64,000 nt of DNA from Vibrio gallaecicus (GTDB lineage: Bacteria; Pseudomonadota; Gammaproteobacteria; Enterobacterales; Vibrionaceae). This document shows, piece after piece, positions 1-9,371 of this stretch. The notes under the pieces are model-generated. The model was not told the origin of the DNA and searched no databases. It saw only the letters and a program-made list of their open reading frames with translations. Position 1 is the stretch's first letter. Each line of letters opens with the position of its first letter. The stretch covers positions 2,542,001-2,606,000 of the forward strand of contig NZ_AP025490.1 of assembly GCF_024347495.1 (NCBI RefSeq), written 5' to 3'. Made by a program: the position numbers and the translations under genes.

Positions 1-122
1 GATCTAAAAAAACGGCAGGTTTAGACAAAATTCAGTTCTCAATAGACTCTCTATAATCATTAATTATTACACGCTTTATTTGCTTCATCACTATCTATTT
101 AAATGAACGGTGACTCAGCCAT

Positions 123-146
123 TTACGTTTAGACGTCTAGACGTAA
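123..146 (+). promoter_or_regulatory. Tandem MetJ operator (met boxes) upstream of metNIQ
   Basis: Three consecutive 8-bp units are visible: TTACGTTT (123-130), AGACGTCT (131-138, the exact MetJ consensus) and AGACGTAA (139-146). MetJ with S-adenosylmethionine is known to bind two or more tandem AGACGTCT-like boxes and repress methionine genes. The position about 100 bp before metN and the identity of the downstream operon agree with this role. Repression in this strain is inferred. Confidence 0.85.
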
Positions 147-243
147 AAATATCTATTGACTTAGATCACATAACACCATAGCATCGTCTGTAAATCGAAC
201 TAATTATCAACATTTTATTCTGTTTTCCCTGCACAGGTTTTTT

Positions 244-1278
244 ATGATTACAGTTAATCAAGTAAACAAGACTTTCTATCAAGGCACTAAGGAAATCAAT
301 GCCTTAATAGACATCAACCTACATATTCCTCAAGGTCAAATCTTTGGGGTGATCGGCTCTTCAGGTGCAGGGAAAAGCACGCTGATTCGCTGTGTTAATA
401 TGTTAGAAGCACCGACAACAGGCGAAGTGATTGTTGATGGTGTAGATCTAACAAAACTCAGTAAATCTGAACTCAGCGAAGCTCGCCGTAATATCGGTAT
501 GATCTTTCAGCACTTTAATTTACTTTCATCACGTACAGTGTTTGAAAATATCGCGCTACCTTTAGAGCTTTCTGGCACAAATAAAGAAAAGATTGAAACT
601 AAAGTTAATGAATTACTGAATCTGGTAGGGCTTGCTGACAAACGCGATACTTACCCAGCTAATTTGAGCGGCGGTCAGAAACAAAGAGTCGCGATTGCTC
701 GTGCCCTTGCCTCTGACCCTAAAGTTCTACTGTGCGATGAAGCAACCAGTGCTTTAGACCCAGCAACGACACAATCAATTCTTGAGCTACTGCGTGAGAT
801 TAACCGTAAACTAGATATCACCATCTTACTGATTACCCATGAAATGGATGTTGTGAAAAGCATCTGTCATGAAGTCGCTATCATTGGTGGTGGTGAATTG
901 GTTGAGAAAGGCACGGTAGGTGAAATTTTTGCTCACCCTAAAACAGAATTAGCGCATCAGTTCATTCGTTCAACATTAGATTTAACCATTCCTGAAGACT
1001 ACCAAGCACGTTTGCAGCAGGCTCGTGTAGACGGTAGCTACCCTCTTGTACGTCTTGAGTTTACTGGCGCAACCGTTGATGCCCCTTTAATGACGCAAAT
1101 TGCACGTAAATTTAATATCGATGTAAGCATATTAAGTTCTGACCTTGATTACGCAGGTGGCGTGAAATTCGGCATGATGGTCGCTGAGCTATTTGGTAAT
1201 GAAGAAAACGATAATGCAGCAATTGAATTCTTACGCGAACACAATGTAAAAGTAGAGGTGCTAGGTTATGTCCTTTAA
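244..1278 (+). CDS. metN: D-/L-methionine ABC transporter ATP-binding protein MetN
   Basis: This is the cytoplasmic ATPase subunit that powers methionine uptake together with the permease MetI and the binding lipoprotein MetQ. The Walker A motif GSSGAGKS is at residues 38-45, the signature LSGGQKQR is near 141, and the Walker B region ends in [11 protein letters not shown]. The last roughly 90 residues form the C-terminal NIL domain, which in this family binds methionine and gives trans-inhibition. The length of 344 aa is normal. The gene overlaps metI by 11 nt, which suggests translational coupling. Met boxes lie upstream. Confidence 0.97.
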   Translation: MITVNQVNKTFYQGTKEINALIDINLHIPQGQIFGVIGSSGAGKSTLIRCVNMLEAPTTGEVIVDGVDLTKLSKSELSEARRNIGMIFQHFNLLSSRTVFENIALPLELSGTNKEKIETKVNELLNLVGLADKRDTYPANLSGGQKQRVAIARALASDPKVLLCDEATSALDPATTQSILELLREINRKLDITILLITHEMDVVKSICHEVAIIGGGELVEKGTVGEIFAHPKTELAHQFIRSTLDLTIPEDYQARLQQARVDGSYPLVRLEFTGATVDAPLMTQIARKFNIDVSILSSDLDYAGGVKFGMMVAELFGNEENDNAAIEFLREHNVKVEVLGYVL

Positions 1279-1951
1279 TGTCAGTGAAATTACAGATTGG
1301 ATAAGCCTGAACGGCAACCTACTTCTAGGTGCTACTTGGGAAACACTCTACATGGTAGCAGTTGCTGGCATTGTTGGCTTTGCTGTGGGTATTCCTCTTG
1401 GTGTGATTCTGCACACGACTAAAAAAGGTGGGCTACTTGAGAATACTAAACTCAACAAGATTCTCGGTGCGATTGTCAACATAGGCCGCTCTGTACCTTT
1501 CTTAGTACTAATGGTGGCGATTATTCCATTAACGAAAATGCTGATCGGCACTTTCATAGGTACCACAGCAGCTATCGTGCCTTTAACGATTGGCGCTATT
1601 CCATTTGTTGCTCGTTTAATTGAAAGTGCATTGCTTGAAGTACCAACAGGGTTAGTTGAAGCAGCTCAATCAATGGGGGCAACTCCAACTCAAATTATCA
1701 ACAAGGTACTGCTTCCTGAAGCTCTACCTACTATTGTGAACTCTGTAACTATCACTCTAGTGACGCTAGTAAGCTACTCTGCAATGGCAGGTACTGTTGG
1801 TGGTGGTGGTTTAGGTGACGTTGCGATTCGATACGGTTTCCACCGATATGACGTAACTATCATGGCAGTCACAGTCGTCATGCTGATTGTGTTAGTTCAA
1901 ATCATTCAGTCTATTGGTGACAGCATTGTTCGACGAGTAGACCACAGATAG
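1268..1951 (+). CDS. metI: Methionine ABC transporter permease MetI
   Basis: Inner-membrane permease of the MetNIQ importer. The protein has 227 aa with about five hydrophobic segments and the ABC permease coupling loop ([24 protein letters not shown]), which contacts MetN. The start ATG lies inside the end of metN. A gap of 115 nt separates it from metQ, which has its own ribosome-binding site. Size and motif agree with the MetI family. Confidence 0.97.
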   Translation: MSFNVSEITDWISLNGNLLLGATWETLYMVAVAGIVGFAVGIPLGVILHTTKKGGLLENTKLNKILGAIVNIGRSVPFLVLMVAIIPLTKMLIGTFIGTTAAIVPLTIGAIPFVARLIESALLEVPTGLVEAAQSMGATPTQIINKVLLPEALPTIVNSVTITLVTLVSYSAMAGTVGGGGLGDVAIRYGFHRYDVTIMAVTVVMLIVLVQIIQSIGDSIVRRVDHR

Positions 1952-2066
1952 CTATACAAATCGTACTTAAACAAATAAAAAATTAATCACAGAATGCATT
2001 TTGCTCACAGTTATTAGGTGCACTCTGGAACAAATAATTAAATAGATATACTAAAAGGAAATTATT

Positions 2067-2876
2067 ATGAAATTTAGTCTTAAAGGTTTACTGACTATCG
2101 CAGCTGCTGCCTCTGCACTTGTTCTTGCTGGTTGTGGTGAGAAAGAAGTTGATGTTACGAAAGTAAAAGTAGGTGTAATGGCTGGAGCTGAAGCTCAAGT
2201 AGCTGAAGTGGCAGCTAAAGTAGCAAAAGAGCAATATGGTCTTGACGTTGAGCTTGTAACTTTTACTGATTACGTAACACCAAACGCAGCTCTGGATGAT
2301 GGTTCTATCGACATCAACGCATTTCAACACGTTCCTTACCTAGATCAACAAGTGGCTGACCGTGGTTACAAGCTAGCTGTCGCTGGTAACACTTTTGTTT
2401 ACCCAATTGCGGGTTACTCTAAGCAAGTAAAATCAGTATCTGAGATTCAAAATGATGCTCGCATCGCAGTACCAAACGACCCAACAAACCTTGGCCGTTC
2501 TCTACTTCTTCTAGAACAACAAGGTCTAATTGAACTTCGTGACGGCGCTGGTCTTCTAGCAACAGTTCGTGACATCGTTGGTAACCCAAAGAACATCACT
2601 ATTGTTGAGCTTGATGCTGCACAACTTCCTCGTTCACTTGACGATGTAGCGCTTTCTATCATCAACACAACTTACGCAAGTTCTATTAACCTAACACCAC
2701 AACGCGATGGTATCTTCGTTGAAGACAAAGAGTCTCCATACGTTAACCTTATCGTTGCTCGTGAAGACAACCTAAATGCTGAAAACGTACAAAACTTCGT
2801 TAAAGCATACCAAACTGAAGAAGTGTACAACGCAGCTTCAGAAATCTTCCAAGGTGGCGTAGTTAAAGGTTGGTAA
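2067..2876 (+). CDS. metQ: Methionine-binding lipoprotein MetQ
   Basis: Substrate-binding component of the methionine importer, anchored to the inner membrane by lipid. The signal peptide ends in the lipobox LVLAGC with the modified cysteine at residue 23. The rest matches the NlpA/MetQ fold (KVGVMAGAEAQVAEVAAKVAKE near the start, DDGSIDINAFQHVPYLDQQ further on). The 269-aa length is typical. The start is preceded by AAAAGGAAATT. A tandem heptamer array and a terminator hairpin follow the stop codon. Confidence 0.97.
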   Translation: MKFSLKGLLTIAAAASALVLAGCGEKEVDVTKVKVGVMAGAEAQVAEVAAKVAKEQYGLDVELVTFTDYVTPNAALDDGSIDINAFQHVPYLDQQVADRGYKLAVAGNTFVYPIAGYSKQVKSVSEIQNDARIAVPNDPTNLGRSLLLLEQQGLIELRDGAGLLATVRDIVGNPKNITIVELDAAQLPRSLDDVALSIINTTYASSINLTPQRDGIFVEDKESPYVNLIVAREDNLNAENVQNFVKAYQTEEVYNAASEIFQGGVVKGW

Positions 2877-2942
2877 TCGCTCAGGTTGATAATAGTTATT
2901 ATTGGAAATAATTAGTAATTAATTACTGCCTTACTAACCAAT

Positions 2943-2984
2943 AGCAACTAGCAACTAGCAACTAGCAACTAGCAACTAGCAACT
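2943..2984. repeat. Six perfect tandem copies of the heptamer AGCAACT
   Basis: Six uninterrupted 7-bp units lie 66 bp after the metQ stop codon and directly before its terminator hairpin. The array is non-coding, so length changes would not disturb a protein. Arrays of this kind expand and contract by slipped-strand replication and can serve as strain markers. Confidence 0.97.
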
Positions 2985-2989
2985 AAATT

Positions 2990-3020
2990 AAAGAGGCTGA
3001 CATTTTTTGTCAGCCTCTTT
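2990..3020. terminator. Strong hairpin between metQ and the porin gene
   Basis: A perfect 13-bp stem (2990-3002 pairs with 3008-3020) closes a 5-nt loop of T. It lies between the convergent genes metQ (+) and the LamB-type porin (-). The flanking T tracts are short on both strands, so it may serve both. Confidence 0.85.
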
Positions 3021-3091
3021 GCTATTTAAAGCGCTATCCTATTAACGGATGAATAAGCTCATCAATTGTATTCTGACAGTCTTGAACAAGC

Positions 3092-4297
3092 TTACCACCA
3101 AGCCTCTACTTGCATGCCTACACTGACTTCGCTGCTTTTACCTTCACCGAATGTGTTTTCGTTTTCTGAATCATTTAAGTACGTTGCAAAGATTCGAAAT
3201 TCAGGGCGAGACCAAAAACCGACTTGGGGAACCCAAGCTTGAGCAAGAGTAAATTTGCTCCCTGCACCATCTTTATTATTAATGTTTTCAACAAAGCCAC
3301 CGATCTCTACAACCGTACGCATTCTTTCATCCCACTTGTATAAAGGACGAATAACGGCGCTGAAAGATTCATCATCACTGTTGTTACTGCCAACATCAGA
3401 CGCAGAGGCATAACGAACTGTGTGTCCAAATTCGATATTGTCACCGATAGAAACTACGCCCCAGTTAATAATACGAAACCCTTCTGCATTATTATTTCCA
3501 GCATCACGAACAATGCCTTTACCTGTTCCGAATGTCGCCATTTGTTCCGCATAACCAGAGTTTGCCACTTGAACAATGGTCTTATTGAAACCGGTAGAAA
3601 AGCCCTGATTTAAACTCGCAGTGAATAAAACGCTGTCATCAGCATCAACCGATTGACCTTGTTTTTCATTGGCGAAGTTCATGTCAACGCCGAGCTCGAG
3701 ATCCGCTTTATCCCACAACTGAATACCTGCGTAACGAACATCAGCGATCATAGCGGTCGTTTCTTTCCCATCGTCAATATCACCAGTAACGGTATCTTGA
3801 ATCAAAGCCACCGATAATTTACCTGGTCCCATTTTAATGTGTTCGACACCACCACCAATGCCACTCACATCCCAGTAGTAGTTATCAATGATATGCACAT
3901 CGTGACGTTGGTAATAACGCTCACCCGCCCACATCGCGACGTCTTTATCTTCAAATAAACCAACCGCTTGAATGTTGAGTTGAACTACATCTACGCTCTT
4001 ATCTGCGGCATTGTCATCTTGTCCTTGCCAGTAAGCCAGCATAGAGTCGACAAGAAACGAAACATCATCTTCAGAGTACAGCTCTTTCTTAAATCCAAAT
4101 TCACCGTAAAGATCATTTTCATTTCCTAAGCGCCCGACTTTATTCACTTCCCACTTGCTGTTGGAACCTCCTTCATTACTTAGTCCTACACCGCCCCTCA
4201 TGTAGCCATTAAATTCCAGAGGTGTGGTCTCACCTGCAAATAAATTTGGTGTCAGTAACGCAGTTGATAGCGCAGCAGCAATTGGTAAAAGTTTCAT
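3092..4297 (-). CDS. LamB-type maltoporin/carbohydrate porin
   Basis: Outer-membrane sugar-selective trimeric porin. A signal peptide of about 21 residues (cleavage after NLFA) is followed by a beta-barrel with LamB family landmarks: the N-terminal FNGYMRGGVGLS, WEVNKVGRLGNEND, and AGERYYQRHDVHIIDNYYWD. The chain ends in an aromatic residue (AWW), as outer-membrane barrels do. The 401-aa length is slightly below E. coli LamB. It stands alone, without mal genes nearby, so the transported sugar is not known. Two palindromes and a half-conserved CRP-like site (TGTGATCAAGCTAACT, 4414-4429) lie upstream, consistent with sugar-dependent control. Confidence 0.88.
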   Translation of the reverse strand: MKLLPIAAALSTALLTPNLFAGETTPLEFNGYMRGGVGLSNEGGSNSKWEVNKVGRLGNENDLYGEFGFKKELYSEDDVSFLVDSMLAYWQGQDDNAADKSVDVVQLNIQAVGLFEDKDVAMWAGERYYQRHDVHIIDNYYWDVSGIGGGVEHIKMGPGKLSVALIQDTVTGDIDDGKETTAMIADVRYAGIQLWDKADLELGVDMNFANEKQGQSVDADDSVLFTASLNQGFSTGFNKTIVQVANSGYAEQMATFGTGKGIVRDAGNNNAEGFRIINWGVVSIGDNIEFGHTVRYASASDVGSNNSDDESFSAVIRPLYKWDERMRTVVEIGGFVENINNKDGAGSKFTLAQAWVPQVGFWSRPEFRIFATYLNDSENENTFGEGKSSEVSVGMQVEAWW

Positions 4298-4652
4298 CGT
4301 CTATTCCTTTCAGATCTTCGTTCAGCTTATTATTTACAAATGGGAACATTCCCATGGGATCGATCCCATTTATATTCTGAAAATTATAAATTGAAAGAGA
4401 GTCGATTAATTACTGTGATCAAGCTAACTATAGAAATGAAATAAAGTTGAGCGAAGTTGGATTAATTTGATGAATAGTTAAAGCAAAAAAGAAACACGAA
4501 AAGCATAGAAGCGACATGTTTACATCACCAAAAACAAGATGAATCAAGAAGAGAGGTAGAAAGAAGATATTCAGGCTAAATCAGACTTCTATCAGATTTA
4601 GCCTGTTCACTCGGCACCAAAAGTAATGATACAGAGCTAATTATTAAAGGGG
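4298..4652. other. Intergenic region between the porin and the Zn-ribbon gene
   Basis: This gap of about 355 bp holds the porin promoter region with its twin palindromes. Nearer the Zn-ribbon gene it holds a 10-bp stem (4574-4583 with 4596-4605, 12-nt loop). The stem has no clear T tract, so it is only a weak terminator candidate for the minus-strand syd operon. No further ORF was recognised. Confidence 0.5.
4340..4369. promoter_or_regulatory. Twin palindromic operator upstream of the porin
   Basis: A near-perfect palindrome ATGGGAACATTCCCAT (4340-4355) overlaps by two bases a perfect 16-bp palindrome ATGGGATCGATCCCAT (4354-4369). The second has the central CG and the TGGGA-N4-TCCCA shape common for LacI-family repressors of sugar genes. 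Both sit 43-72 bp before the porin start codon, where a repressor could block transcription. No LacI-family gene occurs in the window. Confidence 0.7.
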
Positions 4653-5429
4653 TTATTTTAGATGATCCCAAGAGATATTAGACACTAAACGGCAGTCATC
4701 ACATTTAAAATAGAAAATGTCATGCAAAGGCTCATCAAGTAACCATTCACCATCGCATTTAGGGCACTTACGCTCTTTTTCGGCTTTCAAACTCACACCA
4801 CCAACACGATATAAGTAATAGTAGGTTGGAATCTTAGTCAGAAACTCAATACGCCCGCGCAGTCCCCAGCCTCGTTTAAATAACACACTTGTTGCGTCAC
4901 TTATTTCGGTTAGTGTCGCATGTTCAGCGCGGCATCCGCCTCCCATTTGGACTTCGTCACAGGCTTGCCATTCCGTTTGCCATTTCAACACCGCTTTGTG
5001 GTCACCGTTAAAAGTTGGTGGGTTACGGTATAAAGGGATCGGCAACAAACTTTCACCGCTACGCAATGGTGAGCATGTGTGAACAAATGTGGTGTAAAGA
5101 ACTTGCCAGCTTGGTGCTTCCTCTTCAGCTACTTCTTCAGAGTTTAAATCTCGACCCAACATTCTCATTTTAGGTGCTAACAAGCTTGCTTCAGACAAAC
5201 GCCCTAAACACACCTTTACGAAATCAGAATGATATTTAGGGTGAAGGCTGTCTTCATCCGGGCAAACAACACGAACAAAAAACTCACCATCTCCCATCAC
5301 AATAGGAAATTCACGACCGAGAACTTGACCGTTGTAACGAAATGCATCCATTAATCCATTTACGGCTTTATCAACGGCGCTTACTGTTGTGTTATCAAAA
5401 CATTCAAATTGTAATTCTAATACGTACAT
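4653..5429 (-). CDS. DUF2310 family Zn-ribbon-containing protein
   Basis: Conserved gammaproteobacterial protein of unknown role. The C-terminal 40 residues form a zinc ribbon (CPKC near residue 222, CDDC near 242), which fits the family description of a possible nucleic-acid-binding protein. The reading frame can be opened by a TTG at 5450, but the ATG at 5429, four bases after the syd stop codon, is the more likely start and gives 258 aa. It probably forms an operon with syd. Function is not established. Confidence 0.8.
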   Translation of the reverse strand: MYVLELQFECFDNTTVSAVDKAVNGLMDAFRYNGQVLGREFPIVMGDGEFFVRVVCPDEDSLHPKYHSDFVKVCLGRLSEASLLAPKMRMLGRDLNSEEVAEEEAPSWQVLYTTFVHTCSPLRSGESLLPIPLYRNPPTFNGDHKAVLKWQTEWQACDEVQMGGGCRAEHATLTEISDATSVLFKRGWGLRGRIEFLTKIPTYYYLYRVGGVSLKAEKERKCPKCDGEWLLDEPLHDIFYFKCDDCRLVSNISWDHLK

Positions 5430-5433
5430 GGAT

Positions 5434-5979
5434 TTATACCGCTGGAACAAGTTTTTCTAAAAATTCTGCAAGAGTCTCTGCCAATACATCACGGTTACTG
5501 GTACCCAAACGTTCAAGCACAACATTGCCAGTTAAATTACAGATAGAGATAACATCGAGTTCAGCATCAGTTGCAGCAATAAATACCGTTGGTTTTAATT
5601 TTAAACGGCGCTGAGTCACCAGGTGACCAAGAATATTCTCTTGTAGGCAATCAAAATCCTCATCACTCCAAATTTGAAGCAAGGTTAATTCATTACCATC
5701 GAAAGTCGCATTCATATCGGCGCTATATTGCACCCCATAGAAAGTTTTAATATCTTCATGCAGTGTTAATTCAATGCCATTCTCGACATTAGTAAAATCA
5801 GCATGTTGCTCACGTGGGTAGCTTTTCCATAGCACTGCGTCTTCAGTTTTGCTTTCAACACAAGGTGACACTAAATCCATAAGTTCTTCATTACGAGGTA
5901 AGCTCTGGTGATGCTGCTGCCATGCATCAACATAACGTTGACTAAAAGAAAACAGTGCATCTTGGGCACATTGAGCCAT
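5434..5979 (-). CDS. syd: SecY-interacting protein Syd
   Basis: Small acidic cytoplasmic protein that in E. coli binds SecY at the membrane and is thought to monitor translocon assembly. The 181-aa length and the sequence ([20 protein letters not shown] near the N-terminus, [14 protein letters not shown] in the middle) match the Syd family. It is divergent from queF, the same neighbourhood as in E. coli. Confidence 0.95.
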   Translation of the reverse strand: MAQCAQDALFSFSQRYVDAWQQHHQSLPRNEELMDLVSPCVESKTEDAVLWKSYPREQHADFTNVENGIELTLHEDIKTFYGVQYSADMNATFDGNELTLLQIWSDEDFDCLQENILGHLVTQRRLKLKPTVFIAATDAELDVISICNLTGNVVLERLGTSNRDVLAETLAEFLEKLVPAV

Positions 5980-6110
5980 GAAAATCTCCTAACGCATAAT
6001 ATTAAATTGGAATCTCTCACCTTTCTGCATCGACTAAGCGATGACTTAATGACACAGTTAAGGGGATTCAGTAAAATTGGCACCATTCTAATCGAATTTG
6101 AAGCGAAAGT

Positions 6111-6956
6111 ATGAGCAAATATTCTGATGCAAAAGAGCTAGCGGGTTTAACCTTAGGGCAAAAAACCGAGTACTCAAACCAATACGATGCGAGCCTCTTG
6201 CAACCAGTTCCGCGTAGCCTAAACCGTGATGACCTAAATCTTGGTAATGAACTGCCTTTCAAAGGGCATGATTTATGGACAATGTATGAACTTTCTTGGT
6301 TAAACGACAAAGGGTTACCTCAAGTCGCGGTTGGTGATGTTTATATTCCGGCAACTAGTCAAAATTTGATCGAGTCAAAATCATTCAAGCTTTATCTGAA
6401 CAGCTACAACCAAACTCGTTTCAAGTCTTGGAGTGATGTGCAAGCGCGCTTGATTCAAGACCTATCACGATGTGCTGGTGAAGCGGTTGATGTTAATATT
6501 CATTCTGTTTCTGAATATACGGATCAGCCAATTGTAACGATGGGAGGTTCATGTATTGATGATCAAGACATTGAAATTTCAAGTTATGAATTTGAAGCTT
6601 CTCTTTTAGAGGGGGCGGCAAGTGAACAAGAAGTAGAAGAAACACTGCATAGCCACTTATTAAAATCGAACTGTCTAATAACCAACCAACCAGATTGGGG
6701 AAGTGTTGAGATTGCTTATTCAGGAAAACAAATTGACCGTGAAGCCCTGCTTCGTTATTTGGTGTCTTTCCGTGAGCATAATGAGTTCCACGAACAATGT
6801 GTTGAACGTATTTTTACAGACATCATGAAGTACTGCCAACCAAGTAAGTTGACCGTTTACGCTCGCTATACTCGTCGTGGTGGGTTAGACATCAACCCAT
6901 ATCGCTCAAGTGAGCAAGATAAACCAAACCATAACATGCGCATGGCTCGCCAATAG
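6111..6956 (+). CDS. queF: NADPH-dependent 7-cyano-7-deazaguanine reductase QueF
   Basis: Reduces preQ0 to preQ1 in queuosine biosynthesis for tRNA. The 281-aa length is that of the long bimodular (YqcD-type) form. The NADPH-binding motif [17 protein letters not shown] is near residue 88. The catalytic cysteine sits in [12 protein letters not shown] near residue 189, and the substrate-binding region [10 protein letters not shown] is present near 222. Divergent from syd. It lies 38 nt before the TPR gene and may be co-transcribed with it. Confidence 0.97.
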   Translation: MSKYSDAKELAGLTLGQKTEYSNQYDASLLQPVPRSLNRDDLNLGNELPFKGHDLWTMYELSWLNDKGLPQVAVGDVYIPATSQNLIESKSFKLYLNSYNQTRFKSWSDVQARLIQDLSRCAGEAVDVNIHSVSEYTDQPIVTMGGSCIDDQDIEISSYEFEASLLEGAASEQEVEETLHSHLLKSNCLITNQPDWGSVEIAYSGKQIDREALLRYLVSFREHNEFHEQCVERIFTDIMKYCQPSKLTVYARYTRRGGLDINPYRSSEQDKPNHNMRMARQ

Positions 6957-6994
6957 CGTTTGGCTTAATCACATTATTATTCAGGGATCTTAAA

Positions 6995-9253
6995 ATGCGT
7001 TGGTTTTATGTAATTGGTTTATTGTTTGTCAGTTTAAGCTCAGCGGCAACCGCCTCTGTGTACTCTTCAGCATTGCTGAATGAAGCGAACAATCTTATAG
7101 AAATAGAGCCTAAGCGAGCTCGGCTCATTGCTAGCAATTACCTAAATCATCGCACTTTGTCTGATCAAAGTGAGAAGAGCCCCTCAGCGATATCAAGAGA
7201 AGAAACGGACTCTTCTTTACGAACGCCAAATGGCAGTATTGATGCTTACCGAATTCTCGCGCAGGCAGAATTCAACCTAGGCAATACCCGTGCTGCTATT
7301 CAGTACTTAAATGATGCAGAGAAGTTAACAGAAACACATCATCTTCCTTATGTTTACTTAGATGTTCAAATACTCAAGGCAAGATTGATTTGGAAAAATG
7401 ATCAAAATTCATTAAAAGCAAACCAAACGCTAGACACGATTGAAAGTGAATTGGAGTCGGCAAGCCAAACTTTACGCCTAACCGATGGTATTACTTATCG
7501 ATTAACCATGCTCCGAGCTGAAGTCGCTTCTTTTGAAAATAGAGTGGATGATGCTGAAAGTTACTTTAAACAAGCTAAATCGTATTTAGATCAGCGTTAT
7601 TCCGAAAAAGTCACCATTGATTACCATATTTCTATTGGTGAGTTTTACCTAAAGCATCAGCAATATAACCACGCTTTATCTGAGCTTTTATACGGGTACT
7701 GGAAGTCTGTAGAAGGGAATTTAAGCTCAAGACTGGCTAAAGTAAACCGTCTACTTGCTCAACTGTTTTTTGAAAGACAAGTTCTGGATAAAGCACTCGA
7801 ACACCTATCTCAAGCTGCTGATTTTTATGATAATTTTGAAAAATCCCCGATTCTTGCAAATGTACTAAAGCAAATGGGTGATGTGTATTACTTCCAAGGT
7901 AAATATAACCTAGCCCTCGTTCACTTTTTTAACGTGTTAGACCATGAAAGTACGGACCGAGATATCTCACAAGTTATAGATATTCGCATCAGTTTAGCTG
8001 CTACTTATTTACGCTTGTATAATTACCCACTAGCGGAACAATACTTATCACGCGCTCTCGACTTACTCGAATACACCGACGCACCACATTTAGAGGCAAA
8101 AGCTGCTTTACTATCCGCAGGTTTAGCGTATCACCTACAAGAAAGCAGTGCTGTAATTGAGAATGCTAGCAGAGCGCTGGATATTGCACTTGCATCAGAC
8201 AACACCGTTTTATCTAAACGATCTTACTTTTTGTTATCTCTTGGTTATGAGCAAGCCGGTCAGCCCCAACAAGCATTGAGTTACTTAAAACAATACAATG
8301 CTCTTGTGGCTTTAAAGCAGCAAACGCTCAACCGCGTAAGTGAAGACGCATTCCGTCAGCAAAAAGAGTTTGCGGAGCAGACACTTCATTATTCAGGACA
8401 AGAACTTGAGCTCAAGCGATATAAATTAGAGCATCGTAAATTCCAAAAAATCTCTTTTGCGCTCTTCTTATTTAGCATCATTTTATTTTTCTTTGTATTG
8501 CGACGTGGATATATCATTCAAAATCAAGCTAGAGAAATTGATTCATTACGAGAAGATCTCTTCACGCACTCTCGGTCTAAGATGAGTAACCTAAGAATGC
8601 TGAATGCAAAGCTCTCGAATTCATTGCTACAAACAAGTCAGACATTTGAACAATGGCAGCTTGGTGAGCTCATTCATGAACCACTCAATGACCGGCTCCG
8701 CTTTGTGATGATTGACTTGCCTTTCCTGCGCAATATGTACACTCAAAATGGTTACAAAGCAGGGTTAGAGTTAGAAGAAGCTTTTGGCGCATTTTTGAAG
8801 AGCAAGCTAGAAGGACCCGCTCGTATTTATCACTTTTCAGATGCGAACTTACTCTATATCGAACCTAATAGTGAGCGAAATACTTCACCAGAAAGTATGT
8901 TCAGAAAAGTCCAATCATGGATTGTTGAATTTGAACCTGAGCGCAATATTAATAGAAATATTAGAGTCGGTATTGCCGACTATCCATTCTTGCCTCGCGC
9001 ATACACAGCTATCAATGACCAGGAGTTGCTAGATGTTCTACTCATGTCGACCAACATTGCTCGTGAGATTAGCCTTAAGGAGCGCAGTAGTCAGTGGGTA
9101 TATCTGAAGGCAATCGACAGTGCACCAGCAGCAAGCCTTGCAACTGGTAACATAAGAGAAGCTTGTAAACACGCAATAAATCAAGGGCTAATAAAGGTTC
9201 AGTCCTCTTATAAGAATGAGGACAGCATCAAAAAAATGCTAAAAGATGACTAA
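6995..9253 (+). CDS. Membrane TPR protein with a degenerate GGDEF-like C-terminal domain
   Basis: The 752-aa protein has an N-terminal signal sequence (cleavage near SSAATA) and a helical region of about 430 residues that reads as tetratricopeptide repeats (for example ALEHLSQAADFYDNF, ANVLKQMGDVYYFQGKYNLALVHFF). A single membrane segment at about 489-507 and a short coiled coil follow. The last 190 residues look like a worn GGDEF fold: the catalytic loop is replaced by HFSDANLLYIEP near 612, followed by the GIADYP and AREISLKERS stretches. It should not make c-di-GMP. A sensor exposing TPRs outside the cytoplasm and partnering the next gene is an inference. Confidence 0.75.
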   Translation: MRWFYVIGLLFVSLSSAATASVYSSALLNEANNLIEIEPKRARLIASNYLNHRTLSDQSEKSPSAISREETDSSLRTPNGSIDAYRILAQAEFNLGNTRAAIQYLNDAEKLTETHHLPYVYLDVQILKARLIWKNDQNSLKANQTLDTIESELESASQTLRLTDGITYRLTMLRAEVASFENRVDDAESYFKQAKSYLDQRYSEKVTIDYHISIGEFYLKHQQYNHALSELLYGYWKSVEGNLSSRLAKVNRLLAQLFFERQVLDKALEHLSQAADFYDNFEKSPILANVLKQMGDVYYFQGKYNLALVHFFNVLDHESTDRDISQVIDIRISLAATYLRLYNYPLAEQYLSRALDLLEYTDAPHLEAKAALLSAGLAYHLQESSAVIENASRALDIALASDNTVLSKRSYFLLSLGYEQAGQPQQALSYLKQYNALVALKQQTLNRVSEDAFRQQKEFAEQTLHYSGQELELKRYKLEHRKFQKISFALFLFSIILFFFVLRRGYIIQNQAREIDSLREDLFTHSRSKMSNLRMLNAKLSNSLLQTSQTFEQWQLGELIHEPLNDRLRFVMIDLPFLRNMYTQNGYKAGLELEEAFGAFLKSKLEGPARIYHFSDANLLYIEPNSERNTSPESMFRKVQSWIVEFEPERNINRNIRVGIADYPFLPRAYTAINDQELLDVLLMSTNIAREISLKERSSQWVYLKAIDSAPAASLATGNIREACKHAINQGLIKVQSSYKNEDSIKKMLKDD

Positions 9254-9371
9254 TTAGCAAGCGGTTGATGACCTGAATCAGTGACCTTATTTTTAGTTTT
9301 GTTATTATCAATGAATTCTGATTTCATTATAAAGATCGTAATTGATCTATGCGGTAATAGTTTATTAATTT

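Noticed and set aside
1..243. Additional gene at the left edge
   Set aside because: Both strands have stops in every frame and no signal beyond the MetJ boxes; it is the metN promoter region plus the end of an unseen neighbour.
5342..5614. Plus-strand ORF of 90 codons inside syd and the Zn-ribbon gene
   Set aside because: It lies antisense to two recognised genes, has no ribosome-binding site, and its translation has no recognisable family. It is a frame shadow. The same holds for the other long antisense frames inside gpt, ribBA, tadA and rcpA.
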